DNA of 64,000 nucleotides from Paratissierella segnis (lineage in GTDB: Bacteria > Bacillota > Clostridia > Tissierellales > Tissierellaceae), in the NCBI RefSeq assembly GCF_014385195.1, contig NZ_JACRTG010000028.1, forward strand, positions 1 through 64,000, written 5' to 3'. Shown here one piece after another: positions 1 through 7,683 of this stretch (position 1 is the first letter of the stretch; the number at the start of each line of letters is the position of its first letter). The notes below the pieces were generated by a model. The model made no database searches, was not told the origin of the DNA, and saw only the letters and a program-made list of their open reading frames with translations. Position numbers and translations under genes: made by a program.

Positions 1-105
1 CACATCTCTAAACATTTCCTTCATTGCATTCAGAATATCATCTGGGTTAGAAAAGCTTTGTTCCCTAACGTAATCTCTCAATAGCTCTTTTGAAACCTTT
101 GACAT
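1..105 (-). CDS. IS256-family transposase, N-terminal fragment
   Basis: The first 35 codons of a transposase gene run off the left edge. The visible product starts MSKVSKELLRDY and continues through a segment with NPDDILNAMKEMF, the sort of N-terminal region that precedes the MULE/DDE catalytic domain in IS256-family (Mutator-like) transposases. A strong ribosome binding site, AGGAGGAGTA at 111-120, fixes the ATG at 103-105. The catalytic residues are not visible, so I cannot tell whether the gene is intact. The family call rests on this short N-terminal stretch and on the end sequence of the element. Confidence 0.7.
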   Translation of the reverse strand, partial: MSKVSKELLRDYVREQSFSNPDDILNAMKEMFRDV

Positions 106-201
106 AAAAATACTCCTCCTTGTAATTGGTATTTATCTATTCCAATTATTAACAAAGAAGAGTATTATTTATACAGTTTACACAAAATATTTTACAGGCT
201 C
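1..201 (-). mobile_element. IS256-family insertion sequence, left-cut partial copy
   Basis: The window opens inside an insertion sequence. What is present is the 5' end of a transposase gene on the minus strand, its ribosome binding site and the outer end of the element. The outer end, about 171-201, reads on the minus strand GAGCCTGTAAAATATTTTGT and then GTAAAC, which resembles the terminal inverted repeats of IS256-family elements. The second end and the target duplication are outside the window, so the border near 201 is an estimate. Confidence 0.7.
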
Positions 202-210
202 AATGAATTA

Positions 211-235
211 AAGGTTAGGGCATAATCCTAACCTT
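211..235. terminator. hairpin between the IS end and the NTPase gene
   Basis: A 9-bp perfect inverted repeat (AAGGTTAGG / CCTAACCTT) with a 7-nt loop follows the stop codon of the minus-strand NTPase gene at 242. The clear T-run (234-239) lies on the plus-strand side. On the minus-strand side the tract is only TTTAATT. It may act in both directions, more strongly for plus-strand transcription. Confidence 0.55.
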
Positions 236-241
236 TTTTCT

Positions 242-1297
242 TCACTCAAATATTTCATTGATTAACCTATCTCTAACTTGATTGATGCCCTCGTAATTTA
301 TGCATTTCTTATAGATATTTTCCAATACTAAATGATTTTTAGTTGCTCCCTCCAATGCGTATATTCCTCTGTCGACTAATGAGCTAAAGAGTCTGAAATC
401 CTCTTGGTTCAAATTCTCGTCATCAAAGAATTCATCAAAATCTATGACAGCATGTATATATTTTTTAGTTTCTATTGAAGTAGATATAATTGTATCCAAT
501 TCAATGATTATAACTGAATCCAATTTTGATGGAATCAGAGGATTGTGGTAGACCTCAATATGATAATTTCGCATCTTCGCTTCTTCTATTATCCTATTTA
601 AAAATGTAGTCTTTCCTGTTCCTATATTGCCTTCTAAATAATATCTATATTTTTTACCATCCAGTAAAGATGGCGTATAGTCTATATAGCCTTCCGGAGT
701 ATAAGCTTCCGAGAACAAATGTCTCTCCTTAAACCCAATAAAATCATCAACTATAACTCCTTCATTGAATATTCTATCTACATAGTTTAAGGTCAATTTA
801 TTTATCCTTTCAAAATCGACATTTGATTTATTTGTGTTCTCAATTTCTTCATATATAGACTTGCTCGCTTTAAAAAAATTGAAAGCTCTTCTATACGATG
901 ATTTATTATTTCCTTTAGCCAACATGATTTCATCCTTGTATAATTGCAATTTATCCATTTCAATATATTGCCCCAAATCGATAATGTGGTCTATTAAACC
1001 CGGATATACGGGCTCAATTGCATGAGGTAAGGTTCCATCTACTATTGCTATTCGTAGCTTATCTATAACTATTCCATCTATAGAATTCGGATCTGAAGGA
1101 CAATGCTGATACTCTGCTGAATAGCCATTATCCGTTGCTATTTTCCCTATCTGCTTCATCATTGATGATTTTCCGCCGCCTGGCATTCCTTTGATTATAT
1201 AGAGCATATTTCGATTTATATCAATTATATTATCATGCAGAGAATAAAAACCCTCAGCAGTATTTCCACCTAAAAAGACTCTTCTTATATTTGCCAT
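242..1297 (-). CDS. two-P-loop ATPase of the PRK06851 type
   Basis: This 351-residue cytoplasmic protein has two nucleotide-binding halves. The first Walker A motif is GMPGGGKSS at residues 37-45 and the second is GNIGTGKTT near residue 225, so it looks like an internal duplication of a P-loop domain. Architecture and length match the conserved Firmicutes family labelled PRK06851, whose biochemical role is unknown to me. It has no membrane segment or signal peptide. It appears monocistronic, with 89 bp before the next gene and a hairpin after it. The start MANIRRVF has a GGGAGG-like site just upstream. Function should be left as 'ATPase, role unknown'. Confidence 0.75.
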   Translation of the reverse strand: MANIRRVFLGGNTAEGFYSLHDNIIDINRNMLYIIKGMPGGGKSSMMKQIGKIATDNGYSAEYQHCPSDPNSIDGIVIDKLRIAIVDGTLPHAIEPVYPGLIDHIIDLGQYIEMDKLQLYKDEIMLAKGNNKSSYRRAFNFFKASKSIYEEIENTNKSNVDFERINKLTLNYVDRIFNEGVIVDDFIGFKERHLFSEAYTPEGYIDYTPSLLDGKKYRYYLEGNIGTGKTTFLNRIIEEAKMRNYHIEVYHNPLIPSKLDSVIIIELDTIISTSIETKKYIHAVIDFDEFFDDENLNQEDFRLFSSLVDRGIYALEGATKNHLVLENIYKKCINYEGINQVRDRLINEIFE

Positions 1298-1386
1298 AAA
1301 ATGCCTCCCTAAAAAGATTATATACTACAATTTATTCCTGCGAGGTTATTATGTGCATTAAGATAGAAAAGAAATCATGATGTGAA

Positions 1387-1806
1387 TTAAGCAAAATTGT
1401 CATTAACAAATAAAATGAACTTCTTAATATCAACCAAATTATTATGTAAAATATTATATATAATTTCTTTGTCTATTTTAAGATATTCATGGGATAGTAT
1501 ATTTCTAAGACCTACCATTTTCTTGAAAGTTTTAGTTTCTTCATCATTTAAGTATTTTTCATTATTTAAAATATTGAATGCCTCCCCAAGAGTCTCAGGA
1601 CTACCTAAATTATTGTCCACTACAATATGAGTTGCAATATCAACCATCATATTTATTGCTATAAACAAATTATATTCTACCACATCCTGTACAATATCGT
1701 TTTTTAGAAATTCTTCTAAGGATAATTCTTCAAATCTTTCAATTTTATTCAAGGATATTGTCAATTGGTTTAATCTGCGTTTAATAACTTCTGTATTAAC
1801 CATCAT
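1387..1806 (-). CDS. hepT: HepT-like toxin (DUF86, HEPN RNase)
   Basis: About 139 residues of all-helical HEPN/DUF86 protein. The diagnostic RX4HXY motif is present as RNILSHEY near residues 101-108, giving the catalytic Arg and His and the Tyr that the partner modifies in studied HepT proteins. It overlaps the 3' end of the nucleotidyltransferase gene upstream by about 11 bp, the usual arrangement of the MntA/HepT (type VII) toxin-antitoxin pair. In that family HepT is an RNase or tRNA-cleaving toxin neutralised by AMPylation. I chose the ATG at 1804-1806 because GAGG lies 6 nt upstream; a TTG two codons earlier is possible. Confidence 0.8.
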   Translation of the reverse strand: MMVNTEVIKRRLNQLTISLNKIERFEELSLEEFLKNDIVQDVVEYNLFIAINMMVDIATHIVVDNNLGSPETLGEAFNILNNEKYLNDEETKTFKKMVGLRNILSHEYLKIDKEIIYNILHNNLVDIKKFILFVNDNFA

Positions 1807-2203
1807 TTTCAACCTCTTTCCTTAATCTTTCAATAGTTTTATTATAAGATAAATCTAGATATCTATTAATATCATTATATTCAAACAACACCTTTACCTT
1901 ATAATTAGTTTCTTCTGTTTTATCTCTAGTGAATAGCAATATATTATTTCTGTAAATCTCGTATTTTAGTAAAGGAGTTGCATCATTTAAGATAACCAAA
2001 TCAATCTCTCTTTTACAAGCTTCCATCAAACTAATCTTAATTTCAAAATATGTTTCCATATCAATGCTATTTTCTAAATATATCGCAATATCTATATCGC
2101 TATCTGACCTTATCTTTCCTTGAGCATATGAACCAAAAATATACGCAAAGATTATATTTTCATGCTTTATCAGTATATCTTTGCTTTTATTAATAATATC
2201 CAT
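1796..2203 (-). CDS. mntA: MntA-like nucleotidyltransferase antitoxin
   Basis: This 135-residue minimal nucleotidyltransferase has the signature G24-S25 followed by D36-x-D38 in GSYAQGKIRSDSDIDIA, the GSX10DXD pattern of MNT proteins. In the characterised MntA/HepT system this enzyme transfers AMP from ATP to the Tyr of the HepT RX4HXY motif and silences the toxin. The gene comes first in the pair and overlaps the toxin gene, so translation is probably coupled. An extended -10 promoter lies 46 bp upstream. The pair sits beside an insertion sequence end, consistent with accessory DNA. The assignment rests on motif and context. Confidence 0.8.
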   Translation of the reverse strand: MDIINKSKDILIKHENIIFAYIFGSYAQGKIRSDSDIDIAIYLENSIDMETYFEIKISLMEACKREIDLVILNDATPLLKYEIYRNNILLFTRDKTEETNYKVKVLFEYNDINRYLDLSYNKTIERLRKEVENDG

Positions 2204-2248
2204 ATCACTTCATCTCCTAATTAGATATATAACCCTTTATAATATATT

Positions 2249-2257
2249 ATTATACCA
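2249..2257 (-). promoter_or_regulatory. extended -10 promoter for mntA-hepT
   Basis: On the minus strand the sequence TGGTATAAT gives a consensus -10 (TATAAT, 2254-2249) with the TGn extension. There is no good -35 at 17 bp, which is common for extended -10 promoters. It is 46 bp upstream of the mntA start. The rest of 2204-2420 is AT-rich and shows nothing else I recognise. Confidence 0.5.
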
Positions 2258-2420
2258 GATAATCTATTTTAATTTTATCATTTACATCTAAATATTTTAA
2301 AAAATAGCAATACTACTTTAATTGATGAAATTAGTTCTATTTATTAGCTTTTACATTGATTAGCAAAGGAATTCCGGAATATACCACTATCATAAGTAAT
2401 TTTTGAGAAATAAAATAAGA

Positions 2421-2437
2421 CTTACAAATCTTGCAAG
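2421..2437 (-). terminator. weak terminator downstream of tRNA-Sec
   Basis: On the minus strand CTTGCAA-GAT-TTGTAAG forms a 7-bp stem with one G-T pair, then TCTTATTTTATTT. It lies about 15 nt past the tRNA-Sec CCA end, where a terminator is expected. The stem is short, so this is tentative. Confidence 0.4.
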
Positions 2438-2452
2438 CCTTGAATTTACTAG

Positions 2453-2549
2453 TGGCGGGAGTATGTGGGAATCGAACCCACCTAGGACGCTCCTAACGCC
2501 CCACGCTGGTTTTGAAGACCAGAGGGCACACCAGCACCCATCTACCCCC
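2453..2549 (-). tRNA. selC: tRNA-Sec (UCA)
   Basis: A 97-nt selenocysteine tRNA with encoded CCA. On the minus strand it starts GGGGGTAG and ends ACTCCCGCCA. The anticodon loop CTTCAAA contains TCA, which reads UGA. The long acceptor stem, the enlarged variable arm and the T arm GTGGGTTCGATTCCCAC are all typical of bacterial tRNA-Sec. It is the last gene of the selenium locus, directly after the response regulator, and has its own promoter. Together with selA, selB and selD it makes the UGA-decoding machinery complete in this window. Confidence 0.95.
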
Positions 2550-2564
2550 TTAAACATAAATATT

Positions 2565-2593
2565 ATTATAGCCTAGCTTTAAAGTTATTTCAA
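2565..2593 (-). promoter_or_regulatory. sigma-A promoter for tRNA-Sec
   Basis: On the minus strand -35 TTGAAA (2593-2588), a 17-bp spacer and a perfect -10 TATAAT (2570-2565) end 15 bp before the tRNA-Sec 5' end. The promoter abuts the stop codon of the regulator gene, so tRNA-Sec can be made independently of the selDAB transcript. Confidence 0.8.
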
Positions 2594-2594
2594 T

Positions 2595-3281
2595 CTATTT
2601 CCCTTTAAAATAATACCCTACTCCCCATTTAGTGAGTATATATTCCGAAGACTTGGGGTCTTGTTCAATTTTTTCCCTAATCCGTCTTATATGAACATCT
2701 ACAGTACGTAAATCACCATAATATTCATATCCCCAAACCTTTTCTAATAGTTCTTCCCTTGTAAATACTTTTCCGGGGCTGGATGCCAATATATAAAGCA
2801 AATCAAATTCTTTACCGGTTAAATTTATGTCTTTATCCAAACGAGTTATTTTTCTCCCTAACGAATTTATGGTAAAATCATTGATTTCGATAATGTGCTT
2901 ATTCCCTTCTATTACTTTGTTCACTCTTCTTAAGATTGCCTTGATTCTAGCTTTTAATTCCAAGATATTGAAAGGTTTTACTAAATAGTCATCAGCTCCA
3001 TATTCTAGCGCTAAAATCTTTTTTATATCTTCATCGTTTTCCGTTAGAAAAATTATAGGTACACTGGAAACATTTCGGATATTCTGACATATGGTAAGAC
3101 CGCTCATATCAGGCATTTCTAGTTCCAATAACACCATTTCATATGATTTTTTATTTATTTTGTCTACTGCATTCTTACCGGATGTCACAATTTCCGTTTC
3201 GTAATTGTCTTGTTCCAAGCTATATTTTAGACCTTTTACAAAAGCTTTATCTGCATCTACAATTAAAATTTTCTCCCCCAT
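2595..3281 (-). CDS. OmpR/PhoB-family regulator with atypical receiver domain
   Basis: This 228-residue protein has an N-terminal receiver domain (about 1-115) and a C-terminal winged-helix DNA-binding domain (about 130-226, with DVHIRRIREKIE and GVGYYF). The receiver is altered at key positions. Where the phosphoacceptor Asp is expected (VLLDLxxP) the sequence is VLLELEMP, placing Glu at residue 53. The acidic pair near the N-terminus is D9-A10-D11 rather than D-D-E/D. The switch Thr (FLTEN) and Lys (LVKPF) are kept. Ordinary Asp phosphorylation is therefore unlikely, and Glu could mimic the phosphorylated state. No histidine kinase is nearby. It lies 21 bp after selB. Its regulon is unknown. 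Confidence 0.85.
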   Translation of the reverse strand: MGEKILIVDADKAFVKGLKYSLEQDNYETEIVTSGKNAVDKINKKSYEMVLLELEMPDMSGLTICQNIRNVSSVPIIFLTENDEDIKKILALEYGADDYLVKPFNILELKARIKAILRRVNKVIEGNKHIIEINDFTINSLGRKITRLDKDINLTGKEFDLLYILASSPGKVFTREELLEKVWGYEYYGDLRTVDVHIRRIREKIEQDPKSSEYILTKWGVGYYFKGK

Positions 3282-3302
3282 TATATCACCTCTATAGCTT
3301 AT

Positions 3303-5204
3303 TTACACTAGTACCCTTTTTTCTCCCTCTCGTTTAGTTACCTTCAACTGATCAAAGTATTCTAAAAGCCCTAATGCAATCTTTCTGTTTGTATTGATTA
3401 AGTCCCTAAATTCTCCTATTGTTATGCTGTCATTCTTAGAAATATAATCCTTCAAAATATCCAATGCTCTATAGTAATTTTCCATGCTTAGACATATATC
3501 CTTTGATAACCTTATGATCTCTTGATTGTTTATCATAGCATTAAAAACTTCATCAAATTCCTCAGTTTTCACATCTAATTGTTTAGCTAAATCATCATTT
3601 TTAACAGGTAAGTAGTCTCTATAATTATTTAAGATTTCTTCTCTTATTTTATTTTGTTCCTCAGTAAATATAGGCTTAAATCCTTTTAGTCTAATTAAAT
3701 CCAATTCTTGCTCTATGATTCCTTCTTCTTTCAATTTGTCCATAATCAAATCGGAGAGTTTAATCTTGCAATTCCCAAGGTATTTGCTTCTTACCTCTTC
3801 CTTGGGCATTCCTGTACGTAAGGGGTATCGAGAATGGAATTTATCCAACTCATTAATTATACTTTTTTTAATTTTATTAAAAAAATCAATATGAATCGGA
3901 TATTCATCCTTCACCAAATTGAATACTAAAACACTCCCCTCGCTTTTAAGGCTTTCAATATATTTAGTTAAATCATCTTCCTTAAATCCGGTTTCTATTA
4001 AGACCTCTTTAAGGGTTGGAAAATCCTTGCTCTTATTTTTTATTACTTCTTCTAAAATATGTTTTGAATCCCCAGATTCCAATATCTTTAACTCTTCTAT
4101 TGAAACATTGTCAAATCTTTTCTTTTTATCCGGATTTGGATCAAGCACTTCGCCTCCTCCTATGGTAAACATAGGAGAATAAAATCTCAATATAAATCTA
4201 TCTCCTCTTTTAGCCACGATCTTTTCTTCCAAATGCAATTGGGCATATGCTTCTTCATTTGGATTAAGTACATCTCTATCCAATAGAATCATCCGACATA
4301 ATACCTCTTTTGTTCCAATATATAATTTAAGTCTTATTCTATTGTAAATTTCTTTATCTATAGATTTTAAGAGCTTGACTTTTACATCAAGCATCATAGT
4401 ATCTTTCATAGAATTAACAAAAGCTATTACAGAGCCTCTATTCACATCATCTTTTTTTACTCCTGCCAAGTTGATAGCGACCCTCTGACCTGCATAGGCT
4501 ATATCAGAGTCCTTGTCATGTACTTGAAGATTTCTTATCCTTCCGTAATTATCTTCCGGATAGATTTGAACTTCATCTCCAATTTTAAATTTCCCGGATA
4601 GTAAAGTGCCGGTCACCACGGTTCCAAATCCAGATATGGAAAATACTCTATCTACGGGAAGCCTTGGCATATCGTCTACTTCTCTATCGTCTATTTCTAA
4701 GGAAATTTCGTTTATAAGTGCTATAACATCCTCAACTCCGTCTCCTTTTGTTGATGATGCTCTGACTATAGGGGAGCCCTTAAGAAATGTGTCTTCAACC
4801 TCAGTTTTGATGTCCTCTTCAACTAATTGGATCCACTCTTCATCTACTAAATCCGTTTTTGTAAGTACAACAAAGCCCTTTTTAATTCCCAGTAAATTGA
4901 GAATTGCAAGATGTTCTAACGTTTGAGGCATAATACCTTCATCTGCAGCTATAACTAATAGGACTATATCTATGCCAATTACCCCAGCCAGCATATTTTT
5001 GATAAATTTTTCATGACCGGGAACATCTATGATTCCGGCTCTTTGTCCATTTGGCAAGTCGAAATAGGTAAACCCCAATTCTATAGATATGCCACGTGCT
5101 TTTTCTTCTTTTAACCTATCGGTGTTCCGTCCTGTTATTGCTTTTATCAAGGTGGTTTTACCATGATCTATATGCCCAGCTGTCCCAATGATTATATGTT
5201 TCAT
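3303..5204 (-). CDS. selB: selenocysteine-specific elongation factor SelB
   Basis: This 633-residue GTPase carries Sec-tRNA-Sec to the ribosome at UGA codons that are followed by a SECIS hairpin. The EF-Tu-like G domain shows G1 GTAGHIDHGKTT (residues 7-18), G3 DVPGHEKF and G4 TKTD. Domains II and III follow (VFSISGFGTVVTGTL). The C-terminal third is the set of winged-helix repeats that bind the SECIS RNA, ending in the basic DQLKVTKREGEKRVL. Length is normal for bacterial SelB. It lies 13 bp after selA in the same transcript, and the regulator gene follows 21 bp later. Its local substrate is the UGA codon in selD. Confidence 0.95.
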   Translation of the reverse strand: MKHIIIGTAGHIDHGKTTLIKAITGRNTDRLKEEKARGISIELGFTYFDLPNGQRAGIIDVPGHEKFIKNMLAGVIGIDIVLLVIAADEGIMPQTLEHLAILNLLGIKKGFVVLTKTDLVDEEWIQLVEEDIKTEVEDTFLKGSPIVRASSTKGDGVEDVIALINEISLEIDDREVDDMPRLPVDRVFSISGFGTVVTGTLLSGKFKIGDEVQIYPEDNYGRIRNLQVHDKDSDIAYAGQRVAINLAGVKKDDVNRGSVIAFVNSMKDTMMLDVKVKLLKSIDKEIYNRIRLKLYIGTKEVLCRMILLDRDVLNPNEEAYAQLHLEEKIVAKRGDRFILRFYSPMFTIGGGEVLDPNPDKKKRFDNVSIEELKILESGDSKHILEEVIKNKSKDFPTLKEVLIETGFKEDDLTKYIESLKSEGSVLVFNLVKDEYPIHIDFFNKIKKSIINELDKFHSRYPLRTGMPKEEVRSKYLGNCKIKLSDLIMDKLKEEGIIEQELDLIRLKGFKPIFTEEQNKIREEILNNYRDYLPVKNDDLAKQLDVKTEEFDEVFNAMINNQEIIRLSKDICLSMENYYRALDILKDYISKNDSITIGEFRDLINTNRKIALGLLEYFDQLKVTKREGEKRVLV

Positions 5205-5217
5205 AAAAATACACTCC

Positions 5218-6624
5218 CTAAAAATCTAATGCAAATTCAATACCTGCAACAATTACCGGAATTTCTTGATCTTTGATTGTCCTTAAATCAAAATAAATGC
5301 TATCCTTATATACCCTTGCAATAATTGGAGTATAAAATTTTCTTAAATTATCTTCAAAGCGCTGAATACTCATATTATCCACTCTTAAAACCAAGCATTT
5401 GGTAGGTATTTTCTCTAAAGGCAAAGAACCTCCTCCAACTTCTGAAAAATCATCCTTTATCTCATATCTAATATTTTTATTGTCGATATTTTCATTTATC
5501 AGTTTTTCTAATCTAAAAGCTTTTTCATCTATCTTCTCTATCGATGCAGTTAACATATTTAGAGTAGGTATCTCTCTTATTGCCAAATTTTCATCATAAT
5601 AATATCTTAATGTTGCTTCCAATGCTGCAATTACAAATTTGTCAACCCTAAGTGCCCTGGTTAAGGGGTTCTTTTTCATATCATCAATATATTTCCTTTT
5701 TCCCACAATAATCCCGGCTTGAGGTCCGCCCAATAGCTTATCTCCGCTAAATGAAACTACATCTACTCCTTTTTTGATAGAATCCTGAACTGTAGGCTCA
5801 TACTCCAGTCCATATTTTGATAAATCAATAAGAACTCCGCTTCCCAAGTCTTCTATTAGAGGGATATTATATTTTTCTTTTAATAAAAAAAGTTCAGAAG
5901 AATCAACAGAAGACGTAAACCCTAAAATTTTATAATTGGATGTATGAACTTTCAACAAAGCAGCCGTATTTTCATTTATTGCTCTTTCATAATCATAAAT
6001 ATGAGTTTTATTTGTAGTTCCTACTGATACCAAGGTTGCTGAGCTTTGTTCCATTACATCGGGTATTCTAAATGATCCGCCTATCTCTATTAACTCACCT
6101 CGAGAGACTATAACTTCCCTATTTTTAGCAATGGTATTTAATATAAGCATAACAGCTGCCGCATTATTGTTTACAACCATTGCAGCTTCACTGCCTATAA
6201 TATCTGCAATAATTTCTTCTAAATGCTTATATCTGGATCCTCTAACTCCTGAATCTAAATCCAACTCAAGGTTTGAATAATTCGAAGCAACCTCTGTGAT
6301 ATTACCGATTACAGCTTCATTGATAGGTGATCTGCCCAAATTCGTATGGATAATTACTCCTGATGCATTTATAACCTTTTTTAACTTAAAACTATGATCC
6401 TTTTTTACTCTTTCTTTAATTTTGTCGGCTAAATTGTCTATAAAATATATAACTTCTTCCTCTGACGCATCATCTTTGATTTTATTTCTTAAAGTATTTA
6501 CTTCTTCTCTTATTGCATTGAGTACAATTTTCCTTGGAAATATTTCTAACAGCCTCTTAATCTCTTCTTTGCCCAAGATTTCATCTACTTTAGGTATCAA
6601 TGTAAATAAGTTGTTTTTTTCCAT
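5218..6624 (-). CDS. selA: L-seryl-tRNA(Sec) selenium transferase SelA
   Basis: About 468 residues. This PLP enzyme converts Ser-tRNA-Sec to Sec-tRNA-Sec using selenophosphate from SelD. It has the N-terminal helical domain, the fold-type I core with VIIHTNLGRSP, and the PLP lysine in SFSGDKLLGGPQAG. Length is that of bacterial SelA. Its start nearly abuts selD. I chose the ATG at 6622-6624 (MEKNNLFTL) because AAAGGATG sits at normal distance; an ATG three codons upstream is directly against that site. It is the middle gene of selD-selA-selB. Confidence 0.95.
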   Translation of the reverse strand: MEKNNLFTLIPKVDEILGKEEIKRLLEIFPRKIVLNAIREEVNTLRNKIKDDASEEEVIYFIDNLADKIKERVKKDHSFKLKKVINASGVIIHTNLGRSPINEAVIGNITEVASNYSNLELDLDSGVRGSRYKHLEEIIADIIGSEAAMVVNNNAAAVMLILNTIAKNREVIVSRGELIEIGGSFRIPDVMEQSSATLVSVGTTNKTHIYDYERAINENTAALLKVHTSNYKILGFTSSVDSSELFLLKEKYNIPLIEDLGSGVLIDLSKYGLEYEPTVQDSIKKGVDVVSFSGDKLLGGPQAGIIVGKRKYIDDMKKNPLTRALRVDKFVIAALEATLRYYYDENLAIREIPTLNMLTASIEKIDEKAFRLEKLINENIDNKNIRYEIKDDFSEVGGGSLPLEKIPTKCLVLRVDNMSIQRFEDNLRKFYTPIIARVYKDSIYFDLRTIKDQEIPVIVAGIEFALDF

Positions 6625-6636
6625 ATAGCTCATCCT

Positions 6637-7671
6637 TTATTCAACTATCAAATAATAGCCGGCATTTTCGCATACTTCCCCAATTATACCATATTGAGTT
6701 GGAGAATTTTCAAGCGCTTTTAACAGACTGGAAACTCTATCCTTTCTTACGGATATTAACAATCCTCCGGAAGTTTGCGGATCATACATTATATCCTCTA
6801 AATACTTTGGAATATTGTCTTTAAAATAAACCCTATCTTTAATATAATTTTTATTTGAGTAAGCTCCGGCAGGTATCAAGCCCATATTAGCATATTCAAT
6901 ACTTCCTTCAATAACAGGTATATCTTTTGAATTAATCTTTATAGTCACATTGCTCCCCATTGCCATTTCAAGTGCATGACCCAATAATCCAAAGCCTGTT
7001 ATATCCGTTACACTGTTCACTCCACCTGTCTTATCTATAGCTTTCTTACCATATTTATTTAGAGTTGTCATTACTTCCACAGCTTCATCATATGTTTTTT
7101 TATCTGCTATTTCTCCTTTTATAGCAGTATTAATAATCCCTATCCCTAAAGGTTTTGTAAGTACCAATACATCCCCTATTTTTGCGTTGCTATTTGTAAG
7201 AATGTTGTCCGGGTGGATAAAGCCTGTAACGGATAACCCATATTTAGGTTCATCATCAGAAACACTGTGACCTCCAACCAATATAGCACCTGATTCCGTT
7301 ACCTTGTCATTGCCTCCCCGTAAAATTTCGCCTAAAATATCTGGAGATAGGCAATTTGGAAAACATACTATATTTAATGCTAATCTGGGTTCTCCTCCCA
7401 TAGCATAAATATCGCTCAATGAATTTGCTGCTGCTATCTGCCCAAAGGTATATGGATCATCGACTACCGGAGTAAAAAAATCCAAAGTCTGAATCAAGCT
7501 TAAACTGTCATTTATCCTATAAACAGCAGCATCATCAGAGGTATCTAATCCTACTATAAGGTTTTTATCATTTATTTTTGGTAAGTGGCACAAGACCTGT
7601 GCCAATATATCGGGACCGATTTTTGCTGCTCACCCTGAGCTCTTTGTATATTGAGTTAATCTAATATCCAC
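6637..7671 (-). CDS. selD: selenophosphate synthetase SelD, selenocysteine-containing
   Basis: SelD makes selenophosphate from selenide and ATP. Read conventionally, the frame opens only near 7605 and would lack the catalytic N-terminus. Extending through one in-frame TGA (7632-7630) gives a GTG start at 7671 and MDIRLTQYTKSSG-U-AAKIGPD. The TGA is therefore codon 14, exactly where SelD has its catalytic Cys or Sec. A Shine-Dalgarno GGGAGGGA lies 5 nt upstream of the GTG. The product has 344 residues, normal for SelD, with the AIRS-type core (GLDTSDDAAVY, GGHSVSDDEPKYG, PQTSGGLL). A SECIS-like hairpin follows the UGA. It is followed by selA and preceded by comEA at 12 bp. Confidence 0.95.
7587..7632 (-). 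promoter_or_regulatory. SECIS element in selD mRNA
   Basis: From the UGA codon at 7632-7630 the mRNA runs 26 nt to a hairpin with perfect 6-bp arms GGCACA / TGTGCC (7603-7587). The top of the stem reads AGGUCU, the same apical hexamer I recall for the E. coli fdhF SECIS. Position inside the coding region just after UGA is as expected for a bacterial SECIS bound by SelB. The lower stem is less clear. Confidence 0.8.
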
Positions 7672-7683
7672 TTTTATCCCTCC

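Noticed and set aside
6637..7605. SelD starting at TTG 7605
   Set aside because: That start removes the catalytic segment. The frame continues upstream through UGA to a GTG with a good Shine-Dalgarno and a SECIS hairpin.
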